Below the pieces are notes generated by a model. The model was not told the DNA's origin and did no database searches. It saw only the letters and a program-made list of their open reading frames with translations. 64,000 bases of DNA. Origin: an uncultured Muribaculaceae bacterium (GTDB lineage Bacteria; Bacteroidota; Bacteroidia; Bacteroidales; Muribaculaceae). The stretch covers positions 1 through 64,000 of the forward strand of contig CAJUHM010000003.1 in the NCBI GenBank assembly GCA_910586475.1. The letters run 5' to 3'. Positions within the stretch are counted from its first letter, which is position 1, and each line of letters begins with the position of its first letter. Position numbers and translations under genes: made by a program. Below, one piece after another: positions 44,790 to 53,091 of the stretch.

Positions 44790-45983
44790 ATGAAAGCATC
44801 AGATATACTCGTGGGTCTTTTCAGTTTTGATTGCGACCGAGAATTGCTCACTACATCGTGGAAAGATGACAATTCCGATGAAGTTGAACGGCTCAACGAA
44901 TGGGGTATTATGGCAAGCAATAAGGAGAATGACGGAGAACGCGCCTTATTCTATTTTACCGAAGCAATAGAAAAAGGGAATACCAACGCCATGATAAATG
45001 GCTTTTCTGTACTTTGGAATCAGGATTGCTATAATAGGGCTGCTCGCTGGCTACAATCCATGAACACTAGGGATATTAAAAATTTAAAGTGTCTGTGGAA
45101 CGAGGCAATGCTTTATTTCTATGGAAATAACATTGAAAATAACCCCTTGAAGAGAAATAAATCTAAGGCCAAAGAACAGCTTGACTTCATTATTCTTCAC
45201 TACGATATATTCAAGGACTGCAATAAGGATAACAGAAAGATAATACAAGCTGCATATATCTTTTCACTAAAGCATAACTTGCATAAGCAGGGAGATGATG
45301 TTCTCAAACCATATGAAGATTGGAAAGTAGAATGGTGGCAAAATAGGCGTAATTTAGCTGTAACAGGCAACAACCTGTATTATGCGCTTTATAATGAGTA
45401 CCATCACATTCCGTGGGATGTCGGTCACTATGTCGGAGACGAATGGCTTGAACGCCGTGTTTTCTTCAATTTGGATGAACTGTATCTTGAAGATGGATGG
45501 CATTTGTGCATAACACTAGGAGATATACACGGTTTCTATGCTTACAAAGATGATAAGAAAGAGCCTCTTTGCAAAAAACTGAGAGGAGCCATAAGCAAAC
45601 GTGCAGCGTGGCAAGCATACCTGCTCTATTCGGCATATCGCATAATGCCACTTGAAGACCACGACAATTATGATGCGTGTCGTCCAATCTATACTAAGAG
45701 AGATTTGGATTTAAACACATTCTATACATTTATGCCCGACAGTCACTTTGACAAGGTGATTGCTGACCTGCAAAAGCTTGAGTTAACGGACAAAGACACC
45801 TATCCAATAGTACACCAAGTCTCTGACTTCAAATTTGAAGTAGAATGTATCTGGTGGAATGATTGGAAAGGACTTTTCAAAGAAAGAGCTGTAGTTGAAT
45901 TTGCGCCTAAAACATATACACCCAAGATGGAAGTCATAGGAGAGAATATTATCTATACTTATGAATGCTCCATAGATTTATAG
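44790..45983 (+). CDS. cargo operon gene 6: soluble repeat-containing protein
   Basis: 397 residues, soluble. The N-terminal half (about 1-180) has helix-pair repeats in the style of Sel1/TPR units: EWGIMASNKENDGERALFYFTEAIEKG, then ALFYF and ARWLQSM. The C-terminal half is rich in Trp and Tyr (WWQNRRNL, HIPWDVGHYVGDEW, CIWWNDWKGLFKER) and strand-like. Repeat proteins of this type usually hold partners. No catalytic motif was seen. It is the last gene of the operon and is followed by a strong bidirectional terminator. Confidence 0.6.
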   Translation: MKASDILVGLFSFDCDRELLTTSWKDDNSDEVERLNEWGIMASNKENDGERALFYFTEAIEKGNTNAMINGFSVLWNQDCYNRAARWLQSMNTRDIKNLKCLWNEAMLYFYGNNIENNPLKRNKSKAKEQLDFIILHYDIFKDCNKDNRKIIQAAYIFSLKHNLHKQGDDVLKPYEDWKVEWWQNRRNLAVTGNNLYYALYNEYHHIPWDVGHYVGDEWLERRVFFNLDELYLEDGWHLCITLGDIHGFYAYKDDKKEPLCKKLRGAISKRAAWQAYLLYSAYRIMPLEDHDNYDACRPIYTKRDLDLNTFYTFMPDSHFDKVIADLQKLELTDKDTYPIVHQVSDFKFEVECIWWNDWKGLFKERAVVEFAPKTYTPKMEVIGENIIYTYECSIDL

Positions 45984-45989
45984 ACAAAA

Positions 45990-46047
45990 TACAAAATCAG
46001 CTTACCCTGCTTACCCCGATTGGGTAAACAAGGTAAGCTATTTTGTA
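45990..46047. terminator. bidirectional terminator between cargo operon and primase
   Basis: Long nested stem: TACAAAAT (45990-45997) and AGCTTACC (45999-46006) pair with GGTAAGCT (46032-46039) and ATTTTGTA (46040-46047). An inner TTACCC/GGGTAA hairpin sits at the tip. The convergent genes on both sides end here. Confidence 0.85.
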
Positions 46048-46051
46048 TCAG

Positions 46052-47254
46052 TTATTTTTCTTTGACATAATAACCATATCTGCCATTTTGCTTCCCTCTC
46101 TCAACTTTCAGCTCTCTTAGTACGCGGCCTAACGCTTGTATTGATAGCGTTTTATGGCCTGTTTTATGTACCAAAGACTGGTGAATTTGAGTTGTTGTAA
46201 GAAATTGAGCTGCCTCTATATCAATAAGGTTAGCTTCATAGTAATTGACAAAAGCTTCTTCCTCTACGGATATGTCCCTAAATTCCGCATTCATCTCATT
46301 CAGTATTTGGATTTCAGATTCATCAAACCAAAATTGAAAACCGGTTTGACACAGATACTTCACTTGAGCATACAACTGAGGTATTGGGATATTGTGTCTC
46401 AGATTTATCTCATGCACATCAAAACACAGAAAGCGTCTATTCCCTGTTAAGTCCTTGAGGAAGTGTTTCTTATTGACAGTTCCTGCAAAAGAAGCCCTAC
46501 GAAAATAATATTGCGTTATTGTCGTATAAGCTCTTCTCATCGCAGTGCCCTTCTGCGTCATAAGTTGTTTCACACTATCCATATTTTTATCAGAGAGATT
46601 TTCAAGCTCATCCATCAAAATCAGGACGCATTCAGCAATCTTGACCGAGACCTCCTTATCTTTAGTTTGGATATATCCCTCATGGATAAATTCTTGAAAC
46701 TCATCGGGGATAATGGTATGAAACCATGTGGTTTTACCTATCCCTTGAGGCCCGGACAACACAATGGCAGTATGGTTAACCGCATTATCATCTAATAGCG
46801 ATGCGGCAAGTGCCACGAGCCATTTTCTCAAACAGAAATCAAAATGTTCGGGTTGTGTTGTTGTTACGGATTTTGCAAGTTCACCGATGTAATCTGTTCC
46901 ATCCCATTCGGGTAAGGCATCAAAATACGACCTATACACATCAAAACTCGGAACAAAATCTGAGAAAAGCAACATTCTCAGTGTATCCTTTGAGCACTTG
47001 ATATTGTGCATTTTAATTTCCCGAAGAATAGAGTTGAACTCGTAATCCTCCAGATAATGAAAGTCCGTATTGGGATCTGCTTTGTTTTTTACCAAAACCC
47101 TGTTTGTCACTTTATTGTGCTTGAATGCATAATGCGATGACAAGTACTGTTGGATTTGTTCAATCTCAGAACTGAATCCCTCTGTTGGAACGACTTCGTT
47201 CTTTAATGCGGCAGGCACACACATCGTGGATATAGGCATAACTGCTTCGTTCAT
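46052..47254 (-). CDS. VapE-type primase/helicase domain protein
   Basis: 400 residues. The virulence-associated E fold is recognised by AALPEW-type and LRKWLVALAASLL stretches, the Walker A GPQGIGKTTW (168-177), and LILMDELENL as Walker B. TGNRRFLCFDV matches the usual downstream motif. VapE proteins are common in phage satellites and small integrative elements, where they replicate the element. The start overlaps the stop of the HTH gene upstream by 4 bases (ATGA). Oriented toward the cargo terminator. Confidence 0.88.
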   Translation of the reverse strand: MNEAVMPISTMCVPAALKNEVVPTEGFSSEIEQIQQYLSSHYAFKHNKVTNRVLVKNKADPNTDFHYLEDYEFNSILREIKMHNIKCSKDTLRMLLFSDFVPSFDVYRSYFDALPEWDGTDYIGELAKSVTTTQPEHFDFCLRKWLVALAASLLDDNAVNHTAIVLSGPQGIGKTTWFHTIIPDEFQEFIHEGYIQTKDKEVSVKIAECVLILMDELENLSDKNMDSVKQLMTQKGTAMRRAYTTITQYYFRRASFAGTVNKKHFLKDLTGNRRFLCFDVHEINLRHNIPIPQLYAQVKYLCQTGFQFWFDESEIQILNEMNAEFRDISVEEEAFVNYYEANLIDIEAAQFLTTTQIHQSLVHKTGHKTLSIQALGRVLRELKVERGKQNGRYGYYVKEK

Positions 47255-47517
47255 ACCATACCCCCTCTCGCCTCTATATGCGCCACGAGCATGGCGTGTG
47301 TCATATACAACCTTCCGCCGAAGTCAATAAGGCTGATTATACCTTTTGCCCTCCAATTAAAAAGTGTCCTCTTGGTTACTTTGAAGATTTTCTCCAAATC
47401 AACGAGGTCATAAAGGATGGAGGTGTCCTTTCCTAATTTTTCTGTAACTTGGCAGCTACCTGAGCTGATTACAGACGCATTAGGAGCGTATCCATGAAAG
47501 ACTGTTTCATTTTTCAT
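47251..47517 (-). CDS. helix-turn-helix excisionase-like protein
   Basis: 88 residues. The C-terminal two thirds carry a winged-HTH of the MerR/excisionase type: LVDLEKIFKVTKRTLFNWRAKGIISLIDFGGRLYM fits the DNA-binding helix pair plus wing. The first 30 residues are polar. Located next to the right end of the element and co-transcribed with the VapE gene, driven by a strong promoter (47603-47635). Such proteins assist excision or regulate replication of integrative elements. Confidence 0.78.
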   Translation of the reverse strand: MKNETVFHGYAPNASVISSGSCQVTEKLGKDTSILYDLVDLEKIFKVTKRTLFNWRAKGIISLIDFGGRLYMTHAMLVAHIEARGGMV

Positions 47518-47602
47518 GTGTCTCCTTTTTTATTCGCGTATCATGACAGGCTGATACAAATGAATGTACCTATTGGCATTCACCCTGCCGTGAATGCTGA
47601 TG

Positions 47603-47635
47603 CAAAGTTACTGCCAAAACAAAGGAAATTCCAAA
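47603..47635 (-). promoter_or_regulatory. promoter of the HTH-VapE operon
   Basis: On the minus strand TTTG (47635-47632), 21 bases, TAACTTTG (47610-47603). The leader to ATG 47517 is about 80 bases. Confidence 0.75.
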
Positions 47636-47716
47636 TCTGAAGCAGGGAAATTTGTGAAGTTTCCGCATTTTTCATACTTTTGCAGTGCATAAGGTCTTGA
47701 TACCGAGATTGCAGAG

Positions 47717-47740
47717 TCCGTTGGACTTTTCATTGGACAT
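47717..47740. repeat. right integrase arm-type repeats
   Basis: TCCGTTGGACTT at 47717-47728 and ATTGGACAT at 47732-47740 repeat the words seen at the left end. They lie about 55-75 bases inside the right boundary. Confidence 0.6.
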
Positions 47741-48485
47741 GAGTTTTTAAGCTGAGATAACTTACTGAATACAAAGGCAATATTCCTTTTGGTTCATGAG
47801 CCTCCAGGACCGACCGGCTCTCGAGAGTCCACAGCTCAATGACCCGGCATCTGTGGCTACCGGCATCGAAAAAGGAGCGGCTGACGCTGTCGCCGAGCGG
47901 ACCGGCCGGCCCTTCGTGCCACGACGAACTGTAGGCTGTGGCTATCCGCGCTGCACGGCTACCTCCCTGCGGGGCGAAGCGCATCAGCACTTCGCGCAGG
48001 CTCATCGAATGGAGCATTCCGACAAGCTCGATGTCGAGTCCGCGCGGATCGGTGAACCGGTTGATGAAAAACGAGTCGGGGCTGATATTGTCGACCCAGA
48101 TCCCGTCGCCGGCGAGACGTCGCTCCGCCACTACGCGCTGGATCGCGCATCCCGAAATGAGAAATTCCTCGAGCATCCGGCAGTCGAGTTCGGTCAGAGC
48201 GTTGCGCGAGGCGGTCGCCTCGTCGGGTTCGGGGGCGACTGTCTGACGGTCGGGCGACGACAGGGAGTTGCGGAAGTTGCCGACCACCGATTTGACAAGT
48301 TGTCGGATCAGATTGTTGGTGTGGGGGCGGAAACCGGCTCTGAGAGCGGAGTCGTGTTCGCTCTCCCCGTCGGCGCCGGCGTCGTTCCACTGGCGTCCGT
48401 AGGTGTAGTTTTTATAGCGCCGGCGCCGGGCGCGCAGAGGTTCTCCTTCGCGCCACGCTTTCATTGCGAGTTCGATATATTTCAT
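47730..48485 (-). pseudogene. phage portal protein, N-terminal half (split by inserted element)
   Basis: From ATG 48485 the frame reads a portal N-terminus: RRRRYKNYTYGRQWND, TNNLIRQLVKSVVGNFRN, and a WVDNISPDSFFINRF segment. At about 47795 it runs into the element and adds some 20 foreign residues before a stop at 47730. The longer open frame extending to 48998 is an artefact: the true start is ATG 48485, which overlaps the stop of the preceding gene (ATGA). Joined to the half at 34889-35584 it gives a portal of about 454 residues. Confidence 0.85.
47791..47799. repeat. right attachment-site core of the inserted element
   Basis: GGTTCATGA, the partner of GGTTCGTGA at 35559-35567. In both, the portal codons for His and Glu are read through the core in the same phase. 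Confidence 0.7.
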
Positions 48486-49039
48486 GGGTCGGCAGATAAG
48501 TTGGGATCCGCGACGCCCAGGTTGGCGAGCATCTGCGGGGTCAGATGATAGATGTCGTCGGAATCGGGCAGCAGGACTGCCATTATCCGCGTTTTCCCTC
48601 CGTCGGGAGGAGGCTGGACAGTCAGGAGTCCGTCGCTGACGACAGCGACCGGACGTGCCTGTCCTGACCGGGCGAACGGGTTGCTCTGGGCGGTAGCGTC
48701 GGGACTTGAGGGGTCGGTGACGATCAGAGCCGGACGTTCCCAGGTGTCGCAGTCGGCGGAGGCTACCCGCAGACATCCTTGGGGCATTCGTGCCGAACAA
48801 CTCCCGGGACACCTTTCGCTGAAAGTCAGCCGGGGCCCGATGTCGGTCAGCGGGAGATCGGAGAATGGAGCGGTATTCAGCAGGCCGACGTACCATGCGC
48901 GCATCTGGAGCGTGAGGATGCGGTCGAGGTCGGGCCCGTCGGACCGGCTGACGGTGCAGTCGGTCCTCAGAGGCTCGAACCCCTTCGCGGATTTCCACAG
49001 CTCAAGCATGGAGTCGGCCGTGAGGGTGATTGGGTTCAT
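48482..49039 (-). CDS. phage-head module protein, possible head-completion protein
   Basis: 185 residues from ATG 49039 (an upstream frame opening at 49156 overlaps the capsid gene and has no family look). No recognised domain. It lies between the capsid gene and the portal gene with an ATGA overlap onto the portal start. Content: a helical start (MNPITLTADSMLELWKS), a Pro/Asp-rich middle, and TPQMLANLGVADPN at the end. Position suggests a head-completion or minor structural protein, but many unrelated proteins occupy this position. Confidence 0.5.
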   Translation of the reverse strand: MNPITLTADSMLELWKSAKGFEPLRTDCTVSRSDGPDLDRILTLQMRAWYVGLLNTAPFSDLPLTDIGPRLTFSERCPGSCSARMPQGCLRVASADCDTWERPALIVTDPSSPDATAQSNPFARSGQARPVAVVSDGLLTVQPPPDGGKTRIMAVLLPDSDDIYHLTPQMLANLGVADPNLSADP

Positions 49040-49085
49040 GGTGGAGTTTGACGGTTGTGAACAAACAGATGTGAGCGGAATTCGA

Positions 49086-50354
49086 TTATTCCGAAACGAT
49101 GCGGATGTGGGCCTTCGGATGGCGCAAGACAAGACAGCTTGCCTCGGTTGCCACAAGCGCGTCGGTGTTGCGCACGCCGGAGCTCTTCAGGTCGAGGTGT
49201 TCGACGCGGAAGGGGATATGGGAGTACTTCGTCAGATACTGCGGATCGATGACCATTCCGTCATTCTCGTGGCCGCACTGGTCGAAGACTTCGTTGTGGA
49301 CAACGCAGAGGACCCCGAATTTCGAGCGCAGCTCAGTGAAATCGATGCCCCAGCGAGTCACTGTGTCGGAGGCGGAGATCACTTTCGTGTACTCCATGTT
49401 GTTGAGGCGCTCGATCAGACCGGACCCTCCCATGAGGATTTTGCGGGGCGATCCGGCGCAGTCGCCGGTGAACGCTTTGCGCATGAGAGCCACGAGAGTC
49501 TCCGTCGAGATGGGCTCGTCGGTCAGGGAGAATTCCTCGCCGGCCTGGTTCCAGATCCCTTTGGTGAAGAGCACCTCGTCGAAACGCCGCGGATCGGTCA
49601 GTCGGGCCTGTACGCCGAAAAGGAAGCTCTTCTCCATTCCGAGACGCATGTCCATGATCGCAACTTCCTCCTGATCGGAGAGGGTCCATCCGACCTCTTT
49701 CGAGGAGAGCTTGGTCAGGATTGAATTTTCAACCTGGGCCTTGAAGATTTGGCAAAAATTAGTTGATTTGACGGGAAGCGCTTCAAACTGAGGCGTCTGG
49801 ACGTCGAGTTCGCCTGCCGCGCGGCCCATTCTGACGAGTCGCTGGCCGTTCTGGCCGAATGAGGCGGCTGCTTTCTGCTCGTCGGTCAGGTTGAGGGCAA
49901 TCACCGTCAGCGGATTGGAGCTGCCTTTATCGATATCGACAACGTAGAGGATGACTGGCTGGCCGTCGACACCGGTCGTGCCCTCCATCATCACCGTTTC
50001 GGTCATCGCTATCAGGTCGGCATTTTTGACCTTCAGCGAGTAGGTCTGATAGCCGCTGTAGTCGCCGCCTGCAATCTTTGTGAGCGCCGCCGAGAGGTTG
50101 GTGGTCGGAGCTTTGGCGTCGACGGAATAATAGTCGACGATCATTGATGAGGCGTGGCGCGCGCCGACCATTCGCGAGATCTGGTCGACAGGGGTGGCCA
50201 TCGGGCGCACCTTGACGACACGGCTGTCGATCTCGTTGAGCAGGAGCGAGGGAGAGCCTTCGCGGGTGGCGCCTGTCGTCAGAGGTCCGTCGATGACTAT
50301 TGGTGTGGTTTCGTCGGATTTGATGATTTTTGTGGTTTCGTCGGATTTGTACAT
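49086..50354 (-). CDS. phage major capsid protein (SU10/HK97-like)
   Basis: 422 residues. The N-terminal arm contains a tandem repeat (KSDETTKII and KSDETTPIV). After it come RPMATPVDQISRMVGAR and DYYSVDAKAP, followed by ILTKLSSKEVGWTLSDQEE, RKILMGGSGLIERLNN and a C-terminal ATEASCLVLRHPKAH. The overall order and the conserved RPMATP and GLIERL blocks match Bacteroidales phage capsid proteins of the SU10-like family. It should self-assemble into shells. It lies downstream of the scaffold-like gene and upstream of the portal. No protease or terminase gene is nearby. Confidence 0.82.
   Translation of the reverse strand: MYKSDETTKIIKSDETTPIVIDGPLTTGATREGSPSLLLNEIDSRVVKVRPMATPVDQISRMVGARHASSMIVDYYSVDAKAPTTNLSAALTKIAGGDYSGYQTYSLKVKNADLIAMTETVMMEGTTGVDGQPVILYVVDIDKGSSNPLTVIALNLTDEQKAAASFGQNGQRLVRMGRAAGELDVQTPQFEALPVKSTNFCQIFKAQVENSILTKLSSKEVGWTLSDQEEVAIMDMRLGMEKSFLFGVQARLTDPRRFDEVLFTKGIWNQAGEEFSLTDEPISTETLVALMRKAFTGDCAGSPRKILMGGSGLIERLNNMEYTKVISASDTVTRWGIDFTELRSKFGVLCVVHNEVFDQCGHENDGMVIDPQYLTKYSHIPFRVEHLDLKSSGVRNTDALVATEASCLVLRHPKAHIRIVSE
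50304..50349. repeat. 19-base direct repeat in the capsid N-terminus
   Basis: TGTGGTTTCGTCGGATTTG at 50304-50322 recurs exactly at 50331-50349, a 27-base period that keeps the frame and gives the KSDETT pair in the protein. Confidence 0.85.
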
Positions 50355-50427
50355 GTTCAGATTTGATTAAAGGTTAGAAAAAAGGATGATTGGAAAGGGT
50401 TTCGTCGGACAGGGCTGGACGTGGCTG

Positions 50428-50790
50428 TCAGTCCCAGACCCCCCGGGGGAGTTCCGACAGGAAGTTTTCGGCAAGACTACGGGCTGTCTCGGGGCTGTCG
50501 CGTCGGCGCAACGGGTTTTCGAACAGCCCGGGGCGCGACATGAAGCTCTCGGCCATTTCGTTGCGGGCGCGCAGATATCCGCGCTGTTCGGCGTCGGCAA
50601 CCATCTGTGAGATCTCTTCCGGGGTAGGTCCGGAGGGCTGAGGCGGCTCCGGCAACTGAGGCGTCGCCGGCAGCGGGGATTCCTGCTGTATCCGGGCTTT
50701 CGGCTCTTCAGGGGGTTCGGGACAGGCCGCGGCTTCGGGAAGCGGAGATTCGGGTAAGTTCGGTAAGTTCGGGTGAAGGTCTGTTTCCAT
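50428..50790 (-). CDS. phage scaffold-like small protein
   Basis: 120 residues. The first 60 are Pro/Glu-rich and probably disordered; the last 55 form helices with EEISQMVADAEQRGYLRARNEMAES and FLSELPRGVWD. A small, disordered-plus-helical protein directly before a capsid gene is the usual look of scaffold or capsid-assembly proteins. No other clue. A -7 element at 50895-50902 gives it a leader of about 100 bases. Confidence 0.55.
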   Translation of the reverse strand: METDLHPNLPNLPESPLPEAAACPEPPEEPKARIQQESPLPATPQLPEPPQPSGPTPEEISQMVADAEQRGYLRARNEMAESFMSRPGLFENPLRRRDSPETARSLAENFLSELPRGVWD

Positions 50791-50894
50791 AGGTTTAAGT
50801 CGGGAAAGATTATGATAATGTCAGGGTCTGTCTTCGATTTGTTTATCAGTGTTAAAACCAGACATTCTCTAATGAACCGGTTCGTTTGATGATG

Positions 50895-50902
50895 CAAAGT
50901 TA
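50895..50902 (-). promoter_or_regulatory. -7 element of the phage-head operon
   Basis: On the minus strand TAACTTTG. No clear -33 element. It is the only promoter seen upstream of the scaffold-like gene. The 50791-51104 gap otherwise contains this and the opposite element at 51035. Confidence 0.5.
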
Positions 50903-51034
50903 CGGGTCCGGACCGGCCTCCGGAATGTCAGATTCAATATTTGGTTAATCCGGAGGCATGACATTGTGGCAGGCAATGTTAACAGAGTGTAAAAATAGTA
51001 TTTGAACCTTTCCGTAAATCCAAAAAAAATGTTT

Positions 51035-51042
51035 TATCTTTG
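51035..51042 (+). promoter_or_regulatory. -7 element of the Na/Pi cotransporter gene
   Basis: TATCTTTG. It gives a leader of about 57 bases to ATG 51105 and argues against an upstream in-frame start at 51042. Confidence 0.55.
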
Positions 51043-51104
51043 TGTGCGGAAACATTTTTTTAGATTTTTCCGCCGAAATACATTCTTTGCATAACCCAAC
51101 CACA

Positions 51105-52943
51105 ATGAGTTACAGCTTTTTAGATTTTCTTTGCCTGCTCGGATCAGTCGGACTGTTCCTCTATGGCATGAAAGTGATGAGCGAAGGCCTGCAGAAAGCG
51201 GCGGGCGACCGTCTTCGCAACATCCTCGGGGCAATGACCCGTAACCGATTCACCGGAACTCTTACCGGATTTCTGATTACCGCTCTGATTCAGAGTTCAT
51301 CCGCATCGACGGTAATGGTAGTCAGCTTCGTCAATGCGGGTCTGATGACCCTCGCTCAGTCAATGGCTGTGATCATGGGTGCGAATGTCGGAACGACATT
51401 TACGGCATGGATCATCTCTCTCTTCGGATTTAAAGTCAACATATCGGCCTTTGTGCTGCCGATGATCGGCATCGCGGTGCCGCTGCTCTTCTCCAAGAAA
51501 AGCCGTAACAAATCGATCGGCGAATTCTTTGTCGGTTTTGCATTCCTCTTCATGGGGCTCAATATGATCAGCACCTATGTGCCTGATCTCCAGAGCAACC
51601 CCGAGATGTTTGCCTTCCTTCAGCAATACACCAACATGGGATTCGGCTCCGTCCTGATCTTCATGCTTGTCGGCATTCTGGTGACAATGGTGATCCAGTC
51701 GTCGGCTGCAACATTCGCTATCACGCTGATCATGTGCAGCAAAGGGTGGATCGACTTCGATCTGTCGTGTGCGCTGGTGCTTGGCAGCAATATCGGAACA
51801 ACCATCACTCCGATTCTCGCTTCGATGAGCGGAAATGTCGCTGCAAAGCGGACCGCTATGGGCCATCTGCTTTTCAATGTGCTCGGATGCGCATGGGTGC
51901 TGTTTGTCTTCTTTCCGTTTGTCCGGCTCAACGTCGAGATTACCGAACGGCTTGGTCAGGGCAATCCTGAGACTCTTTCGACTTATGTCAACAATATTCA
52001 GCAGACCGACCCCGAGGTCTATAACAATCTGTTCAACAACCTACCCTCCGACCATCCGCGTTTCAACGACATAACAGCGGCCCAGAAAAAAGTCGAGACG
52101 CTCCAGCAGAGCGTGTCGATCGGTCTGGCTGTTTTCCACACTGTCTTCAATCTGATAAACCTCGCGGTAATGATCTGGCTGACCGGACTCTATGTGAAGA
52201 TCGTCATGAGACTTGTCCCGGCCAAACACAAGGAGGACGAGGAATTCCAGCTCAAGTTTATCTCCGGCGGTCTGATGAATGCTGCCGAACTCAATATCGC
52301 CCAGGCGGAAAAGGAAATCGCTGTCTACGGCGAGCGCGTCGCAAGGATGATCGGCATGGCAAAGAAACTCGTGCACACCGATACGGATTCGGAAGAATAT
52401 GCCCACCTGCTGTCGCGTCTTGAGAAATATGAGGACATCTCCGACCGTATGGAAATCGAGATCGCCCACTATCTCAACCGATGCTCCGAAGGACGTCTGT
52501 CGAATGAAGGTAAGCTCCACATTGCCGCGATGCTGCGCATTGTCAGCGAAATCGAAAGCATCGCCGACTGCTGTCTCGGTGCAGGCAGGATTCTCGAACG
52601 CAAGAATCAGGCCCACATCGAGTTTACCGATGCGATCTATGCCAACATCGACGCCATGTTTCATCTCGTCAGGGAGGCTATGGACGATATGCTCAAGCTT
52701 CTGCGCGATCCCGAACATGCACGCGAGCCGGAAATCATTGTTTCCTACAACAAAGAACGCGAAATCAACAACTATCGCAACCAGCTGCGTGCCGGCAACA
52801 TCGAGAACATCAACAACCACTCCTATCCATATCAGGCCGGCATCTATTACATGGATATGATTTCAAACCTCGAAAAGACCGGCGACTATATCATCAACGT
52901 TGTCGATGCCATCAAAGAGCAGCTTAGACGCCAGATTGCATGA
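51105..52943 (+). CDS. Na/Pi cotransporter family protein with PhoU-like tail
   Basis: 612 residues. The transport part (about 1-330) has the duplicated motifs typical of the NptA/Na-Pi family: GLFLYGMKVMSEGL, QSSSAST with MGANVGTT, then QSSAATF with GSNIGTT. The cytosolic C-terminal part (about 400-612) is helical and resembles a PhoU domain. It should take up phosphate with sodium across the inner membrane. Alone on the plus strand between the phage module and the response regulator. Confidence 0.93.
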   Translation: MSYSFLDFLCLLGSVGLFLYGMKVMSEGLQKAAGDRLRNILGAMTRNRFTGTLTGFLITALIQSSSASTVMVVSFVNAGLMTLAQSMAVIMGANVGTTFTAWIISLFGFKVNISAFVLPMIGIAVPLLFSKKSRNKSIGEFFVGFAFLFMGLNMISTYVPDLQSNPEMFAFLQQYTNMGFGSVLIFMLVGILVTMVIQSSAATFAITLIMCSKGWIDFDLSCALVLGSNIGTTITPILASMSGNVAAKRTAMGHLLFNVLGCAWVLFVFFPFVRLNVEITERLGQGNPETLSTYVNNIQQTDPEVYNNLFNNLPSDHPRFNDITAAQKKVETLQQSVSIGLAVFHTVFNLINLAVMIWLTGLYVKIVMRLVPAKHKEDEEFQLKFISGGLMNAAELNIAQAEKEIAVYGERVARMIGMAKKLVHTDTDSEEYAHLLSRLEKYEDISDRMEIEIAHYLNRCSEGRLSNEGKLHIAAMLRIVSEIESIADCCLGAGRILERKNQAHIEFTDAIYANIDAMFHLVREAMDDMLKLLRDPEHAREPEIIVSYNKEREINNYRNQLRAGNIENINNHSYPYQAGIYYMDMISNLEKTGDYIINVVDAIKEQLRRQIA

Positions 52944-53056
52944 CAGGGTTAGCTTTTCGGTGGTCGCGGGGGCTGAATGGTGTCCGGTGTTAAAATTCGG
53001 TCACAAATCCGCTACAAATCCAGTTGCGTGAGCCGTTGTTTCATAACGTTTGCGTA

Positions 53057-53064
53057 CATTTGTA
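53057..53064 (+). promoter_or_regulatory. promoter of the response regulator gene
   Basis: TACATTTG, with TTG at 53036-53038 18 bases before it. The leader to ATG 53092 is about 22 bases. Confidence 0.6.
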
Positions 53065-53091
53065 GTAGACAATTCTAACGAAAACCAATAA

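Larger units (their letters stand above)
35561..47795. mobile_element. 12.2-kb integrative, satellite-like element inside a phage portal gene
   Basis: The segment is clearly AT-richer than its surroundings and separates two in-frame halves of a portal gene. It carries an integrase near the left end (35838), an excisionase-like HTH protein near the right end (47517), a VapE-type primase/helicase, a Sak4-like ATPase and a DUF3871 protein. No relaxase, coupling protein or type IV secretion gene is visible, so self-transfer by conjugation is unlikely. Arm-like repeats of TCCGTTGGAC and GTTGGACTT flank both ends internally (35683-35732 and 47717-47740). The cargo is a structured RNA plus a six-gene operon and a separate two-domain gene. 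The content recalls phage satellites, but no phage packaging gene is carried. Confidence 0.85.

Noticed and set aside
35561..47795. Conjugative transposon or mobilisable element
   Set aside because: No relaxase, coupling protein, Tra proteins or recognisable oriT was seen in the 12.2 kb, although a small unknown mobilisation protein cannot be excluded.
47730..48998. Reading the portal N-terminal half as one 422-residue protein
   Set aside because: The first 170 residues overlap another gene in a wrong frame, and the last 20 come from the inserted element. The true start is ATG 48485.
48552..49724. Plus-strand frame of 390 codons opposite the capsid gene
   Set aside because: Shadow of capsid and neighbour; no domain or promoter.
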